A stretch of 64,000 nucleotides of DNA from Streptomyces sp. NBC_00078 (GCF_026343335.1 NZ_JAPELX010000001.1:1736001-1800000), one strand, 5' to 3'. Positions 8,862 through 17,812 are shown, counted from the stretch's first letter. The notes: generated by a model not told the origin, from the letters alone. Translations and numbers: made by a program.

Positions 8862-9761
8862 TCAGCGGCCGCCCCCGTCGGCGTTCGGGCCGTCGTAGTC
8901 CTCGCCGTAGGCGCCCTTGGAGGGGCGGCGGCGGCGCATGGGGGGCTCGACGCCGTCCGCGAGGCGGCGGGCGGTGAGCAGGAAGCCGGTGTGGCCGATC
9001 ATCCGGTGGTCGGGGCGGACGGCCAGGCCCTCGATGTGCCAGTTGCGGATCATCGTCTCCCAGGCGGTCGGCTCGTTGAAGCAGCCGATCTCGCGGATGG
9101 ACTCGACGGTCCGGGCGAGCTGGGTGGTGGTGGCGACATAGCAACACACGATGCCGCCGGGGACGAGTGCCTTGGAGACGGCCTCAAGGCATTCCCAGGG
9201 GGCGAGCATGTCGAGGATGACGCGGTCGACCTCGGTGTCGGAGAGGTTGTCCTGGAGGTCGCCGACGGTGAGCTGCCAGGCGGGGTGCGGGCCGCCGAAG
9301 TAGCGCTCGACGTTCTGCTGGGCGATCTCGGCGAAGTCCTCGCGGCGCTCGTAACTGTGGAGCATGCCCTGGTCGCCGATGGCGCGCAGCAGGAAGCTGC
9401 TGAGCGAGCCGGAGCCGACGCCGGCCTCGACGACGCGGGCGCCGGGGAAGATGTCGGCGAAAGCGAGGATCTGCCCGGCGTCCTTGGGGTAGACGACGGC
9501 TGCGCCGCGGGGCATGGACAGGACGTAGTCGGGGAGCAGGGGGCGCAGCGCGAGGTAGGCGACGTTCCCGGTGGTGCGGACAACGCTGCCCTCGGGAGCA
9601 CCGATCAGTTCGTCGTGCGGGAAGGAACCCTTGTGGGTGTGGAAGTTCTTCCCGTCCTCGAGCGTGAACGTGTAGTGGCGGCCCTTGGGGTCGGTCAGCT
9701 GAACCTGGTCCCCGACCTTGAAGGGCCCGCGCCTGCGGGCGGCACCGGTCGGTTCGGACAT
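8862..9761 (-). CDS. trmI: tRNA (adenine-N1-)-methyltransferase TrmI
   Basis: SAM-dependent enzyme, 299 residues, that methylates N1 of A58 in the T-loop of tRNA; the family works as a tetramer. An N-terminal small beta domain (GPFKVGDQVQLTDPKGRHYT) is followed by the Rossmann fold with motif I VVEAGVGSGSLSS at 110-122. Motif IV contains VILDMLAPWE with Asp184, the expected catalytic Asp. The C-terminal RRRRPSKGAYGEDYDGPNAD is a low-complexity tail found in streptomycete copies. In actinobacteria trmI often lies near the proteasome genes, as here. The M50 protease gene lies just upstream (38-base gap), so both may be transcribed together. Confidence 0.93.
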   Translation of the reverse strand: MSEPTGAARRRGPFKVGDQVQLTDPKGRHYTFTLEDGKNFHTHKGSFPHDELIGAPEGSVVRTTGNVAYLALRPLLPDYVLSMPRGAAVVYPKDAGQILAFADIFPGARVVEAGVGSGSLSSFLLRAIGDQGMLHSYERREDFAEIAQQNVERYFGGPHPAWQLTVGDLQDNLSDTEVDRVILDMLAPWECLEAVSKALVPGGIVCCYVATTTQLARTVESIREIGCFNEPTAWETMIRNWHIEGLAVRPDHRMIGHTGFLLTARRLADGVEPPMRRRRPSKGAYGEDYDGPNADGGGR

Positions 9762-9799
9762 GTGAACAGCCTACCGGGATTTGGCGGGGCCGCCGACCA

Positions 9800-11371
9800 C
9801 TAGGACGGCCTGGCCATGGCCTTCACGAAGGCGCGCTCGACGTCGGCGGCGGACAGCACGCCGTAGATCTCGCCGGTCTCCTCGACCACCAGGTACTCGG
9901 TGGCCGGGGTCGCTCGCAGGACGTCGAGGAGGTCCTCCCCCGCGAGTTCCGCGGAGACGCGCATGCCGTCGGTGAGGTCCTGGGCGAGGCCGCTGACGGC
10001 GACCCAGGGGCGACGGTGTTCAGGGACGCCGACGATGGCAGCCTCGCGGACGAGGGAGAGGGGGTTGCCCTCGGGGTCGACGACGACCAGGGCTCGGGCC
10101 CCGGCCGCGTTGGCGCGGCGCAGCGCCTCGGACAGCGGGGTGTTCGTCTCCACGGGGACGGCGCGGCGGGTGAGCTTACGGGCGCGCAGATCCGGCAGGT
10201 GTTCCCGGAGCCGGGCCATCCGGAGGCTGTTGCCGGCGCCCGTCCAGATGATGGCGGCGAGGATCGCGGCGAGCAGGGCGTCGGTGACGGTGTCCATGCC
10301 GACGCTGTCCTCGGCGGTGGAGCCGAGGGCGCCGGACTGGGTGAGCAGCGGGAGGCCGATGAGGACGGAGACGGCAAGAGCGCGGCCGACCCAGGCGGCG
10401 GCGATGGTGCCGCTCATCGGGCGTCCGGTGATCTTCCAGACGACCGCGCGGAGCATGCGGCCGCCGTCGAGGGGCAGGCCGGGCAGGAGGTTGAAGACGG
10501 CCACGATGAGGTTGGAGATCATCAGGCCGGCCAACAGGACGCCGGGGACGGTGCCGGGCTCGACGGGCTGCAGGGCGACGTAGAAGAGGCCTGCGAGGAC
10601 CAGGGAGAGCAGGGGGCCGACGAAGGCCAGGACGAACTCGCGGCCGGGGGTCTCGGCCTCCTTCTCGATCTCGGAGACGCCGCCGAAGAACTGGAGTTGG
10701 ATGCGGCGGACCGGGAGTTTGAAGCGCAGGGCGGCGACCGTGTGGGCCAGTTCGTGGATGAGGACGGAGGCGTAGAAGGCGACCGCGAAGAAGAGGGAGA
10801 CGAGGTAGCGGGCGGCGCCCAGTTCGGGCAGCACGCGGTCGAGCTGGCCGCCGAACACCCAGGTGATCAGGGCGGCGACGAGAAACCAGCTGGGCGCCAC
10901 GTACACGGGCACGCCGAAGGGCCGGCCCATGAGCAGGCCGCCTCGGGGGGATTCGGGGCGGTGGGGCGGGGGGTTCTTGGAGGTGCCGGAGTGGGCGAGG
11001 GCGCGGTCGCCGTGCTCGGGCGGGTGGGTGCCCGGGTGGTCGTCGGTGCCCATGGTGTCGACGGTGGGTTCGTCCGTGGAGCTGTTCCCCGCCGTGTCGT
11101 GGCTCGCCGAGACGTGGTCCACGGGGGTCTTGTCCGTGGGGTTGTCGGCGGGGCTGTCGGTGGGGTTCGCTTCCGGGGCTGCGCCGTGGGGCCCGGCCGG
11201 GCCGGCGGCGTCGCCTTCGGTGGTGCCGTCGTCGTCGCCCTCGGTGGCTTTCGTGGGCTGGTCGTCGGCCGGGGTGGGTGTGGGGGCGGCCGGGGTCGCG
11301 GACCCCGCGTGGTGCTCGGCCGGCTCGTCCCTGCCGGACCGCGGCTGCCCGCTCCCGCCGCTCTCGTCCAC
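9800..11371 (-). CDS. Site-2 (M50) intramembrane metalloprotease with CBS domains
   Basis: 523-residue membrane zinc protease of the Rip/SpoIVFB-like M50B group. Such enzymes cut transmembrane anchors, often of anti-sigma factors; the substrate here is unknown. Order: a cytoplasmic, low-complexity Pro/Thr/Asp/His-rich region of about 150 residues, membrane helices starting GVPVYVAPSWFLVAALITWV, zinc motif in VLIHELAHTVAAL (HExxH), third-ligand motif NLLPGLPLDGGRMLRA, more helices, then two C-terminal CBS modules (RRAVPVETNTPLSEALRRAN and LRATPATEYLVVEE) that may sense adenine nucleotides. The GTG at 11371 is chosen because AGGGGAC sits just upstream; further upstream in-frame sequence is Pro/Arg-rich non-coding. 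Divergent from the RecB-like nuclease gene. Confidence 0.9.
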   Translation of the reverse strand: MDESGGSGQPRSGRDEPAEHHAGSATPAAPTPTPADDQPTKATEGDDDGTTEGDAAGPAGPHGAAPEANPTDSPADNPTDKTPVDHVSASHDTAGNSSTDEPTVDTMGTDDHPGTHPPEHGDRALAHSGTSKNPPPHRPESPRGGLLMGRPFGVPVYVAPSWFLVAALITWVFGGQLDRVLPELGAARYLVSLFFAVAFYASVLIHELAHTVAALRFKLPVRRIQLQFFGGVSEIEKEAETPGREFVLAFVGPLLSLVLAGLFYVALQPVEPGTVPGVLLAGLMISNLIVAVFNLLPGLPLDGGRMLRAVVWKITGRPMSGTIAAAWVGRALAVSVLIGLPLLTQSGALGSTAEDSVGMDTVTDALLAAILAAIIWTGAGNSLRMARLREHLPDLRARKLTRRAVPVETNTPLSEALRRANAAGARALVVVDPEGNPLSLVREAAIVGVPEHRRPWVAVSGLAQDLTDGMRVSAELAGEDLLDVLRATPATEYLVVEETGEIYGVLSAADVERAFVKAMARPS

Positions 11372-11547
11372 GATGTCCCCTCGTTCGAAGCGTCTTCCGC
11401 GCCTGCCGGGCGGAAGGGGTCTCGGGTCGATGGTATGCGGCCGTCGCGACGCGTTCCGCCCCGGCACCCCCTGTGTTTCCACAGGCGTCGCACCGGTCGC
11501 GGCCGCGGCTGGGTTCACTGTCAGTGGCGGGCCGTATGGTCTGGGAC

Positions 11548-12651
11548 ATGGAGACGAGCGCGGAGGGCGCGGCGGAGGCCCAGGGCAGCGGTACGGCGCA
11601 GGCGGCTGCGCCGGTGACGGCGGAACCGGCGGCATTGGCGGTCGAGGTGGACCCGACGGCCGTGGTCGCCGAGGCCGACTCGACGGCGGTCGTGGTCGAG
11701 GTGGACCCGACAGCAGTGGTCGTCGAGGCGGACCCGATGACAGCGGTGATCGAGGCGGACCCGGCGGCGGGCGACGCGGCCGGCGCGAACCCGCGTTCGG
11801 CCATAGCGCCCGCCAGTCTGTCGCCCTCGCGGGCCAGTGACTTCATGCAGTGCCCCCTGCTCTACCGGTTCCGCGTGATCGACCGGCTGCCCGAGAAGCC
11901 GAGCGAGGCGGCGACGCGGGGCACGCTGGTGCACGCGGTTCTGGAGCGGCTGTTCGACGCGCCGGCCGTGGAGCGGACAGCGCCGCGTGCCAAGTCCCTG
12001 ATCCCCGCCCAGTGGGACCGGCTGCGCGAGACGAGGCCGGAGGTGGTGAAGCTGTTCGAGGACGATCCGCAGGGCGAGCGGCTGGCTCGCTGGCTGGGCG
12101 AGGCGGAGCAGCTCGTCGAGCGCTGGTTCACCCTGGAGGATCCGACCCGGCTCGAGCCCGCCGAGCGGGAGTTGTGGGTCGAGGCCGAGCTGGAGTCCGG
12201 GCTGACGCTGCGCGGGATCATCGACCGGGTCGACGTGGCGCCCACCGGCGAGGTGCGGATCGTCGACTACAAGACGGGCAAGGCGCCCCGGCCCGAGTAC
12301 GCCGAGGGCGCGCTGTTCCAGATGAAGTTCTACGCCCTGGTGGTCTGGCGCCTGAAGAACGTCGTCCCGAGGCGTCTGCAGCTGGTGTATCTCGGCAGTG
12401 GGGACGTCCTGACCTACGATCCGGTCCTCGCCGACCTGGAGCGCGTCGAGCGCAAGCTGCTCGCACTGTGGGAGGCGATCCGGCAGGCGACGGAGTCGGG
12501 GGACTGGCGGCCGCGGCCCACCAAGCTCTGCGGCTGGTGCGACCACCAGGCGCACTGCCCGGAATTCGGCGGCACTCCTCCGCCCTATCCGCTGCCGGTG
12601 AGGGCGGCCGAGTCGGCAGACGTCACGCAGGGCAGAATGGGGCCGGACTAG
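11548..12651 (+). CDS. RecB-like PD-(D/E)xK exonuclease with predicted Fe-S cluster
   Basis: About 367 residues. The conserved core starts at SPSRASDFMQCPLLYRFRVI and shows the Cas4/AddB-RecB nuclease arrangement: GTLVHAVLERLF (catalytic His region), IDRVDVAPTGEVRIVDYKTG (D...DxK core), and cysteines Cys in MQCPLLY plus CGWCDHQAHCPEF near the C-terminus. One upstream Cys and three closing Cys are the known ligand pattern of a structural [4Fe-4S] cluster. The N-terminal 80 residues are imperfect repeats of a V(E)xDPTAVV unit and are probably a variable extension. ATG 11548 is given as start, with ATG 11536 possible; neither has a strong ribosome site. Precedes the response-regulator gene by 14 bases. 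Confidence 0.85.
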   Translation: METSAEGAAEAQGSGTAQAAAPVTAEPAALAVEVDPTAVVAEADSTAVVVEVDPTAVVVEADPMTAVIEADPAAGDAAGANPRSAIAPASLSPSRASDFMQCPLLYRFRVIDRLPEKPSEAATRGTLVHAVLERLFDAPAVERTAPRAKSLIPAQWDRLRETRPEVVKLFEDDPQGERLARWLGEAEQLVERWFTLEDPTRLEPAERELWVEAELESGLTLRGIIDRVDVAPTGEVRIVDYKTGKAPRPEYAEGALFQMKFYALVVWRLKNVVPRRLQLVYLGSGDVLTYDPVLADLERVERKLLALWEAIRQATESGDWRPRPTKLCGWCDHQAHCPEFGGTPPPYPLPVRAAESADVTQGRMGPD

Positions 12652-12665
12652 CGAAGGAGACTTAC

Positions 12666-13337
12666 GTGGCCATCCGCGTCCTACTGGTCGATGACCAGCC
12701 GCTGCTGCGTACCGGCTTCCGGATGATTCTGGAGGCCGAGCAGGACATTGCGGTCGTCGGCGAGGCCGGAGACGGCCTCCAGGCTCTCGACCAGGTGCGG
12801 GCCCTGCAGCCCGACGTGGTTCTGATGGACATCCGTATGCCCCGCATGGACGGGGTGGAGGCGACCCGGCAGATCACCGGTCCCGAGCGGGACGGCCCGG
12901 CGAAGGTGCTGGTGCTGACCACCTTCGACCTCGACGAGTACGTGGTGGAGGCGCTGCGGGCGGGTGCCAGCGGCTTCCTGCTGAAGGACGCGCCGGCCAA
13001 TGAGCTGGTGCAGGCGATCCGGGTGGTGGCCGGTGGCGAGGCCATGCTCGCGCCGAGCATCACCCGGCGGCTGCTCGACAAGTACGCCACGCATCTGCCC
13101 TCCGGCGACGAGCCCGTGCCGGACACACTGCACACGCTCACCGACCGTGAGGTGGAGGTGCTGAAGCTGGTGGCCCGCGGGCTGTCCAACGCCGAGATCG
13201 CGGCCGATCTCTTCGTCAGCGAGACCACCGTCAAGACGCACGTCGGCCATGTACTGACCAAGCTGGGGCTGCGCGACCGTGTGCAGGCCGCGGTGTACGC
13301 GTACGAGAGCGGGCTGGTGCGCCCCGGCGCGCAGTAG
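12666..13337 (+). CDS. NarL/FixJ-family response regulator (no adjacent kinase)
   Basis: 223 residues. Receiver domain (1-120): acidic pair VLLVDDQPLL, phosphoacceptor Asp in VVLMDIRMPRMDG, and Lys in FLLKDAP. LuxR-type HTH (about 150-210): LTDREVEVLKLVARGLSNAE followed by IAADLFVSETTVKTHVGHVL. GTG start at 12666 with GAAGGAGA 7 bases before it. It lies 14 bases after the RecB-like gene and is probably cotranscribed. No histidine kinase gene lies on either side, so its partner is elsewhere or it works without phosphorylation. Followed by a strong terminator. Confidence 0.9.
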   Translation: MAIRVLLVDDQPLLRTGFRMILEAEQDIAVVGEAGDGLQALDQVRALQPDVVLMDIRMPRMDGVEATRQITGPERDGPAKVLVLTTFDLDEYVVEALRAGASGFLLKDAPANELVQAIRVVAGGEAMLAPSITRRLLDKYATHLPSGDEPVPDTLHTLTDREVEVLKLVARGLSNAEIAADLFVSETTVKTHVGHVLTKLGLRDRVQAAVYAYESGLVRPGAQ

Positions 13338-13351
13338 GCGTCGTGGCGAAC

Positions 13352-13386
13352 AAGGGCGCCCCCCTCGGGGGAGGGGGGCGCCCTTT
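13352..13386. terminator. Bidirectional terminator
   Basis: A perfect 15-bp stem (AAGGGCGCCCCCCTC with its complement) has a GGGG loop and ends in TTT on the plus strand. It lies between the convergent response regulator and solute-binding protein genes. Confidence 0.88.
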
Positions 13387-13422
13387 CGCGTGCACCGGTC
13401 TCTGCGTGGTGGTCTCGGTCGT

Positions 13423-15003
13423 TCAGTCCTTGCTGAGTTCCCAGAAGCGGAAGACCGTCGAGGCGTCGAGGCAGTACTCGAGGCCGTAGACGTTCTCGCG
13501 GGTGACCGCGTACTGCTTGGCCTGCCAGACCGGGAGGACGGGCAGCTGGTCGGCGACGATGTCCTGCAGCCTGCCGTAGTCGTTGTCGGTCGCGGCGCGG
13601 TCGCTCTCGGCGGCGGTGCGCGGGATGAGCGTGCCGGTGATGGTGTTGTTGCTGTAGTTGTTGCTCAGCACGTTGCCGTGGCCGAAGAAGGGGGCCGTGA
13701 AGTTGTCGGCGTCCGGGTAGTCCGGCACCCAGCCCTTCACGTACACGCCGTACCTGCCCTTGGCGATGTCCTTCTCGTACTGGTCGAAGGCGACGGACTT
13801 CACGTCGGCGTCGAAGAGACCGCTGTCGTTGAGCTGCTTCGCTATCGCCTTCAGTTCCTGGTCGGTGGCCGGACCGTAGCGCGAGGGGGTGGACCACAGG
13901 GTCAGTTTCACCTTGCCGGTGATGCCCGCGCCCTTCAGGGCGGAGGCGGCCTTGGCCGGGGAGGGACTGGCGCCGTAGGTGTCGAAGAAGGCCGTGTTGT
14001 GGCCCGCGATACCGGCCGGGATGATCGAGTACAGCGGGGTGGCGGTGCCTTCGTAGACGTCCTTGATGAGGGCGTCGCGGTCGATCAGGTAGGCGATGGC
14101 CTTGCGTACGCCGAGCTTTCCGGCGACCGGGTCGTGCATGTTGAAGACGAGGTGCTGGACCTCAGCGCTGCTGCCCTCGACGACCTCGGCCTTCGAGCTG
14201 TTGTCGGCGTTCTGGATGTCGGCGATGTCGCCTGCGCTGAGGCCTCGGTAGGCGATGTCGATCTTGTTGGCCAGCAGGTTCTTCTTCAGGGCTGACTGGT
14301 CTCCGTGGAAGAACTTCAGCGTGACGCCGGAGTTCTTCACCTTCGCGGTGCCCTTGTAGCTGTCGTTGACGGAGAGGACGGCCTTGTCGTCGCCGAACGA
14401 GTCCAGCTTGTACGGGCCCGAGCCGACGGCCTCGCCGTCCTTGCGCAGCCCGTCGGCGTCGTACTGCTTGTGGTCGACGATGGAGCCTGCGCCGGAGGCG
14501 ATCTTGCTGGGGAAGGTGGCGTCGGGGACCTTCAGGCGGAAGACGACCGTCTTCTCGTCGGGCGCCTCCACCTTGTCCAGCATGGGGAACATGATCGCCG
14601 GGCCGGCGGCGTCGTTGATCTTGAGCGTGCGATCGAAGGAGAACCTGACGTCCTCGGAGGTGAGCGCGTCACCGTTGCTGAACTGGAGGCCGTCCCTCAG
14701 TGTGCACCTGTAGACCGTGGTCGACGTGTCCGTGAATCCGCACGACCTGGCCGCCTCCGGCTGGGGCTCCGTACCTCCGTTGGGAAAGCTGAGCAGCGAC
14801 TGGAAGACGTTGTTGAACAACAGCCAGGAGCCGGGGTCGTAGCCGGAGGCGGGGTCGGTGGCCAGGACGTCGTCGGACATTCCCATGACCAGGGAGGAAC
14901 CGGTTCCCCCGGCATCGCCGCTGCCCGTTCCACAGCCGGTCAAAAGGCCGGAGGCCAGCCCTGCCACTACGGGCAGGACCGGCCACTGGTTGCGCATATT
15001 CAC
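13423..15003 (-). CDS. ABC transporter solute-binding lipoprotein, family 5
   Basis: 526-residue extracytoplasmic binding protein of the peptide/nickel/opine class (SBP_bac_5). Signal peptide MNMRNQWPVLPVVAGLASGL runs into lipobox LLTGC, so it is a lipoprotein anchored through Cys at about residue 24. Family features include the N-terminal strand LATDPASGYDPGSWLLFNNV, YRCTLRDGLQFSNGDALTSE and the C-terminal DIVADQLPVLPVWQAKQYAV. The GTG at 15003 has GAAGG 7 bases upstream; the ATG at 14997 is an alternative. The neighbour at 15073-16677 is a paralogue, and no permease or ATPase gene is adjacent. Ligand unknown, probably an oligopeptide. Confidence 0.88.
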   Translation of the reverse strand: MNMRNQWPVLPVVAGLASGLLTGCGTGSGDAGGTGSSLVMGMSDDVLATDPASGYDPGSWLLFNNVFQSLLSFPNGGTEPQPEAARSCGFTDTSTTVYRCTLRDGLQFSNGDALTSEDVRFSFDRTLKINDAAGPAIMFPMLDKVEAPDEKTVVFRLKVPDATFPSKIASGAGSIVDHKQYDADGLRKDGEAVGSGPYKLDSFGDDKAVLSVNDSYKGTAKVKNSGVTLKFFHGDQSALKKNLLANKIDIAYRGLSAGDIADIQNADNSSKAEVVEGSSAEVQHLVFNMHDPVAGKLGVRKAIAYLIDRDALIKDVYEGTATPLYSIIPAGIAGHNTAFFDTYGASPSPAKAASALKGAGITGKVKLTLWSTPSRYGPATDQELKAIAKQLNDSGLFDADVKSVAFDQYEKDIAKGRYGVYVKGWVPDYPDADNFTAPFFGHGNVLSNNYSNNTITGTLIPRTAAESDRAATDNDYGRLQDIVADQLPVLPVWQAKQYAVTRENVYGLEYCLDASTVFRFWELSKD

Positions 15004-15072
15004 TGCAATGCCTTCTCATCGGGATCGGGACCCCCCGGGGCCGCCGTCCCTGGGCCCCGAACGCGAGACAGA

Positions 15073-16677
15073 TCAGCCGCTCACTCCACGGCCGAGCTCC
15101 CACAACTGAAGGGTCGAGGAGGAGTTGAGAGCATAGGCGGTTCCCGTCACGTCGTCGCGGGCGGCCACGTACTGCTTGCCCTGCCACAGCGGGAGGATCG
15201 GGACGTCGTCGGCGACGATGTCCTGGATCTCGGTGAGGTTGGAGGAGGCCGCGATGCGGTCGGCCTCACGGCGGGACGCCGGGATCAGACTGTTGATGAT
15301 CTTGCTGTTCCGGTACGGCGACTTGAGGAAGTTGTCCTTGTCGAGGAACGGCGCCAGGTAGTTGTCCGGGTCCGGGAAGTCCGGGAACCAGCCCATGCCC
15401 CAGACGTCGTACTGACCCTTGCGCTCGGCCGGGACGAACGTCGACCAGGGCGCGCCCTGGATGCTGACGTCGAACAGGCCGCTGCCGTTGAGCTGCTTCT
15501 GAAGGATCTCGAATTCCTTCTTGGTGGCCGAGCCGTAGTGGTCGGTCGTGTAGTGCAGCGTCAGCTTGACCGGGCTGGTGATGTTGGCATCCGTCAGCAG
15601 GGCCTTGGCCTTGGCGGTGCTCGGGTCGCCGTACTTGTTGAAGAACGAGTTGGAGTGGCCGGTGATGCTCGCCGGGACGAGCGAGTACAGCGGCTCGGCC
15701 TGGGTGCCGTACACCTTGGAGACCAGCTCGCCGCGGTTGATCAGCTGGGCCATCGCCTGGCGGACGGCCTTGGTCTTCACGCTCGGGGCGTTGGTGTTGA
15801 AGGCGAGGTAGCGGATCTCGAGGCCGGCCAGCTCGACCAGGTCGACGTTCGGGTCCGAGTCGTCGGACAGCTTCTGGATCTGCTCGGGCGTCATGGTGCG
15901 GGTCATGACGTCGATGTCACCCTTGTCGAGCGCGGTGCCCATCTTGTCGGCGTCCGCGTACGAGAGCATGTCGACCTTGGAGTTGTTCACCTTCAGCGTC
16001 CCCTGGTAGTTGGGGTTCTTGGTGAAGGTGGCCTTGACGATCGCGTCGTTCTTGACCTCGGCCGAAAGGGTGTACGGGCCGGAGCCGTCGACGTCGAAGC
16101 CGTCGCGCAGCTTGTTCTTCTCGTAGTCGTCGGGGTTGACGATGCCCGCGACCGGAGTCGACAGCTTGTACGGGAACGTGGCGTCCGCGGTCTTGAGGTG
16201 GAAGATGACCTCGTTGTCACCCTGCGTCTCGACGGTGTCGATGGTGGACAGCAGGGCGAACACGCCGGAGTCGGCCTTGATGGCGCGGGCGCGGTCGATG
16301 GAGTACTTCACGTCGGCCGCGGTGACCTTGTCGCCATTGGAGAACTTCAGGCCGTCACGCAGCTTGCAGGCGTAGCGCTCGTTGCCCGAGTCGGTGAAAC
16401 CGCAGCTCTGCGCGGCCTCGGGCACGGGGTCTCCCTCACCCTTCGGCTGGATCATCAGGGTCTGCACGGTCTGGCGCAGGATGTTCCAGGTGCCGACGTC
16501 GTACGCGTACGCCGGATCGAGCGGCGCCGGTGCGTCCTTGGTGGCGGTGAAGGCGTCGGTGGTACCGACGGTGATCGCGTCCCCACCGCTGCTGCCACTG
16601 TCGGAACCCCCACACGCGGCGAGCACGGGTGCGAGCAGGCCGACCACGGCCGGCAGCACCAAAGTCTTGCGGTTCAT
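15073..16677 (-). CDS. ABC transporter solute-binding lipoprotein, family 5 (paralogue)
   Basis: 534 residues. MNRKTLVLPAVVGLLAPVLA then ACGGSDSGSSGG gives a signal peptide with lipobox VLAAC and a Gly/Ser linker. The body has SBP_bac_5 landmarks YACKLRDGLKFSNGDKVTAA, KYSIDRARAI and DIVADDVPILPLWQGKQYVA. It aligns along its length with the next gene downstream (13423-15003), so the two arose by tandem duplication. ATG 16677 is chosen because GGAG lies 10 bases upstream; an in-frame extension would precede the signal peptide. 69 bases separate it from its paralogue, so one promoter in 16678-17116 may drive both. Confidence 0.88.
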   Translation of the reverse strand: MNRKTLVLPAVVGLLAPVLAACGGSDSGSSGGDAITVGTTDAFTATKDAPAPLDPAYAYDVGTWNILRQTVQTLMIQPKGEGDPVPEAAQSCGFTDSGNERYACKLRDGLKFSNGDKVTAADVKYSIDRARAIKADSGVFALLSTIDTVETQGDNEVIFHLKTADATFPYKLSTPVAGIVNPDDYEKNKLRDGFDVDGSGPYTLSAEVKNDAIVKATFTKNPNYQGTLKVNNSKVDMLSYADADKMGTALDKGDIDVMTRTMTPEQIQKLSDDSDPNVDLVELAGLEIRYLAFNTNAPSVKTKAVRQAMAQLINRGELVSKVYGTQAEPLYSLVPASITGHSNSFFNKYGDPSTAKAKALLTDANITSPVKLTLHYTTDHYGSATKKEFEILQKQLNGSGLFDVSIQGAPWSTFVPAERKGQYDVWGMGWFPDFPDPDNYLAPFLDKDNFLKSPYRNSKIINSLIPASRREADRIAASSNLTEIQDIVADDVPILPLWQGKQYVAARDDVTGTAYALNSSSTLQLWELGRGVSG

Positions 16678-17011
16678 GCTCGTGTTTCTCCAGAGCTGTT
16701 CAGGTCCGTGTACCCGGCATGCAGGGGTGTCGCAGCGGATCACGGGGGTAGAGGCGATGGTTCCCCGACGAGATTAGTCCGCACCTGCACGGCGGTTCGA
16801 AGTCACCGGACTTGGGGCCCCATCACGCAGTGGAACCGACTGTGGACAGACCGAAAAACCGACAGGGGAAGGATTAGTGCAGCGTTCCATGAATCGGGAC
16901 ACAAGGGCACGCCGACGCACCCCGTAAGGGGGCGAACAGCACATCGTGCGCGACCTGTCGAGGCTCCAGTGAGTGGGGAACCTCACATTCCTGACGGCGG
17001 GGATCGGTACC

Positions 17012-17067
17012 GGAATTCGGTCATCCGCCGTGATTCGAATTCCCTCGCACACCGGCTCTGGAATTCG
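17012..17067. promoter_or_regulatory. Three GGAATTCG repeats upstream of the binding-protein genes
   Basis: The 440-base gap 16678-17116 precedes the solute-binding operon. It holds GGAATTCG at 17012-17019, its inverted copy CGAATTCC at 17036-17043 (16-base spacer), and a third direct copy at 17060-17067. The arrangement resembles a cluster of regulator sites. I see no gene in this gap. Function inferred only. Confidence 0.35.
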
Positions 17068-17116
17068 TGTCCTATCGGCGCTGCACGCTGGGTGAACGCT
17101 CAGCGCATTTCCGTCA

Positions 17117-17812
17117 TCAGGCGGTGATCAGTCCGCGCAGGAATGCCAGGTCGACGTCTTCGAGAGAGGTGACGACGGTGCGCCGGACGGCGGGGGCGAT
17201 GGGGGCCACCGAGGGGACCGCGACGACGTGGCAGCCCGCGGCCTCGGCCGCGGCGACGCCGGTCGCGGTGTCCTCGATGACCGCGCATCTGGCCGGATCC
17301 ACGCCGAGTCCTGCGGCGGCGGCCAGGTAGGGGTCGGGGTGCGGCTTGGTGCGCGGCACCTCGTCGCCGGCGACCGACAGGGCGAAGTGGTGGGCTCCGA
17401 GCGAGCCGATCACCCGGTCGATGATGCGCCGGTGGGAGGCGGAGACCAGGGCAGTGGGGATCTCGTACTCGAACAGCTCGGCGAGCAGCCTGGCGGCGCC
17501 CGGCATCAGTGGCAGGGCCCGGTCGATGCGGTCCTCGAAACCCTGGTTGAGCAGGACCGTGAGCTCGGCCATGGCGATGTCGGCGCCGGTGGCCTCGATG
17601 AGGAACCCCGCGCTGCGGGTCATGGGGCCGCCGACCACGACATGGCGCCAGGAGTCGTCGAGGACGTGGCCGAGGCCCGCGAAGATCTCGACCTCGACGT
17701 CCCACCAGAAGCCCTCGGTGTCCACCAGGGTTCCGTCCATGTCGAGGAGCACGGCCTGCAGGGCTGAGCCTTCGGCCGTACGGGTTCCGAGCGCGGGGAC
17801 CGTACTGGTCAT
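17117..17812 (-). CDS. HAD-superfamily phosphatase (PGP/beta-phosphoglucomutase-like)
   Basis: 231 residues. Motif I is VLLDMDGTLVDTEGFW with nucleophile Asp and acid/base Asp (DxD), motif II is ALVSASHRRI with Ser, and motifs III/IV are RTKPHPDPYL with Lys and VIEDTATGVAAAEAAGC. The helical cap between motifs I and II makes it subfamily IA. Members hydrolyse phosphorylated sugars or phosphoglycolate; the substrate cannot be told from sequence. AGGAGGTG lies 9 bases before ATG 17812. A strong 13-bp hairpin lies 25 bases upstream of the start, between it and metH. Confidence 0.88.
   Translation of the reverse strand: MTSTVPALGTRTAEGSALQAVLLDMDGTLVDTEGFWWDVEVEIFAGLGHVLDDSWRHVVVGGPMTRSAGFLIEATGADIAMAELTVLLNQGFEDRIDRALPLMPGAARLLAELFEYEIPTALVSASHRRIIDRVIGSLGAHHFALSVAGDEVPRTKPHPDPYLAAAAGLGVDPARCAVIEDTATGVAAAEAAGCHVVAVPSVAPIAPAVRRTVVTSLEDVDLAFLRGLITA

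Noticed and set aside
16841-16849. Single DnaA-box-like TGTGGACAG in the binding-protein promoter gap
   Set aside because: A lone 9-base match is expected by chance and has no partner box.
14305-17127. Very long open frame (about 940 codons) on the plus strand across the two binding-protein genes
   Set aside because: It is the antisense of two well-supported lipoprotein genes, with Val/Gly/Arg/Asp-rich composition and no recognisable domain. High-GC DNA keeps such shadow frames open.
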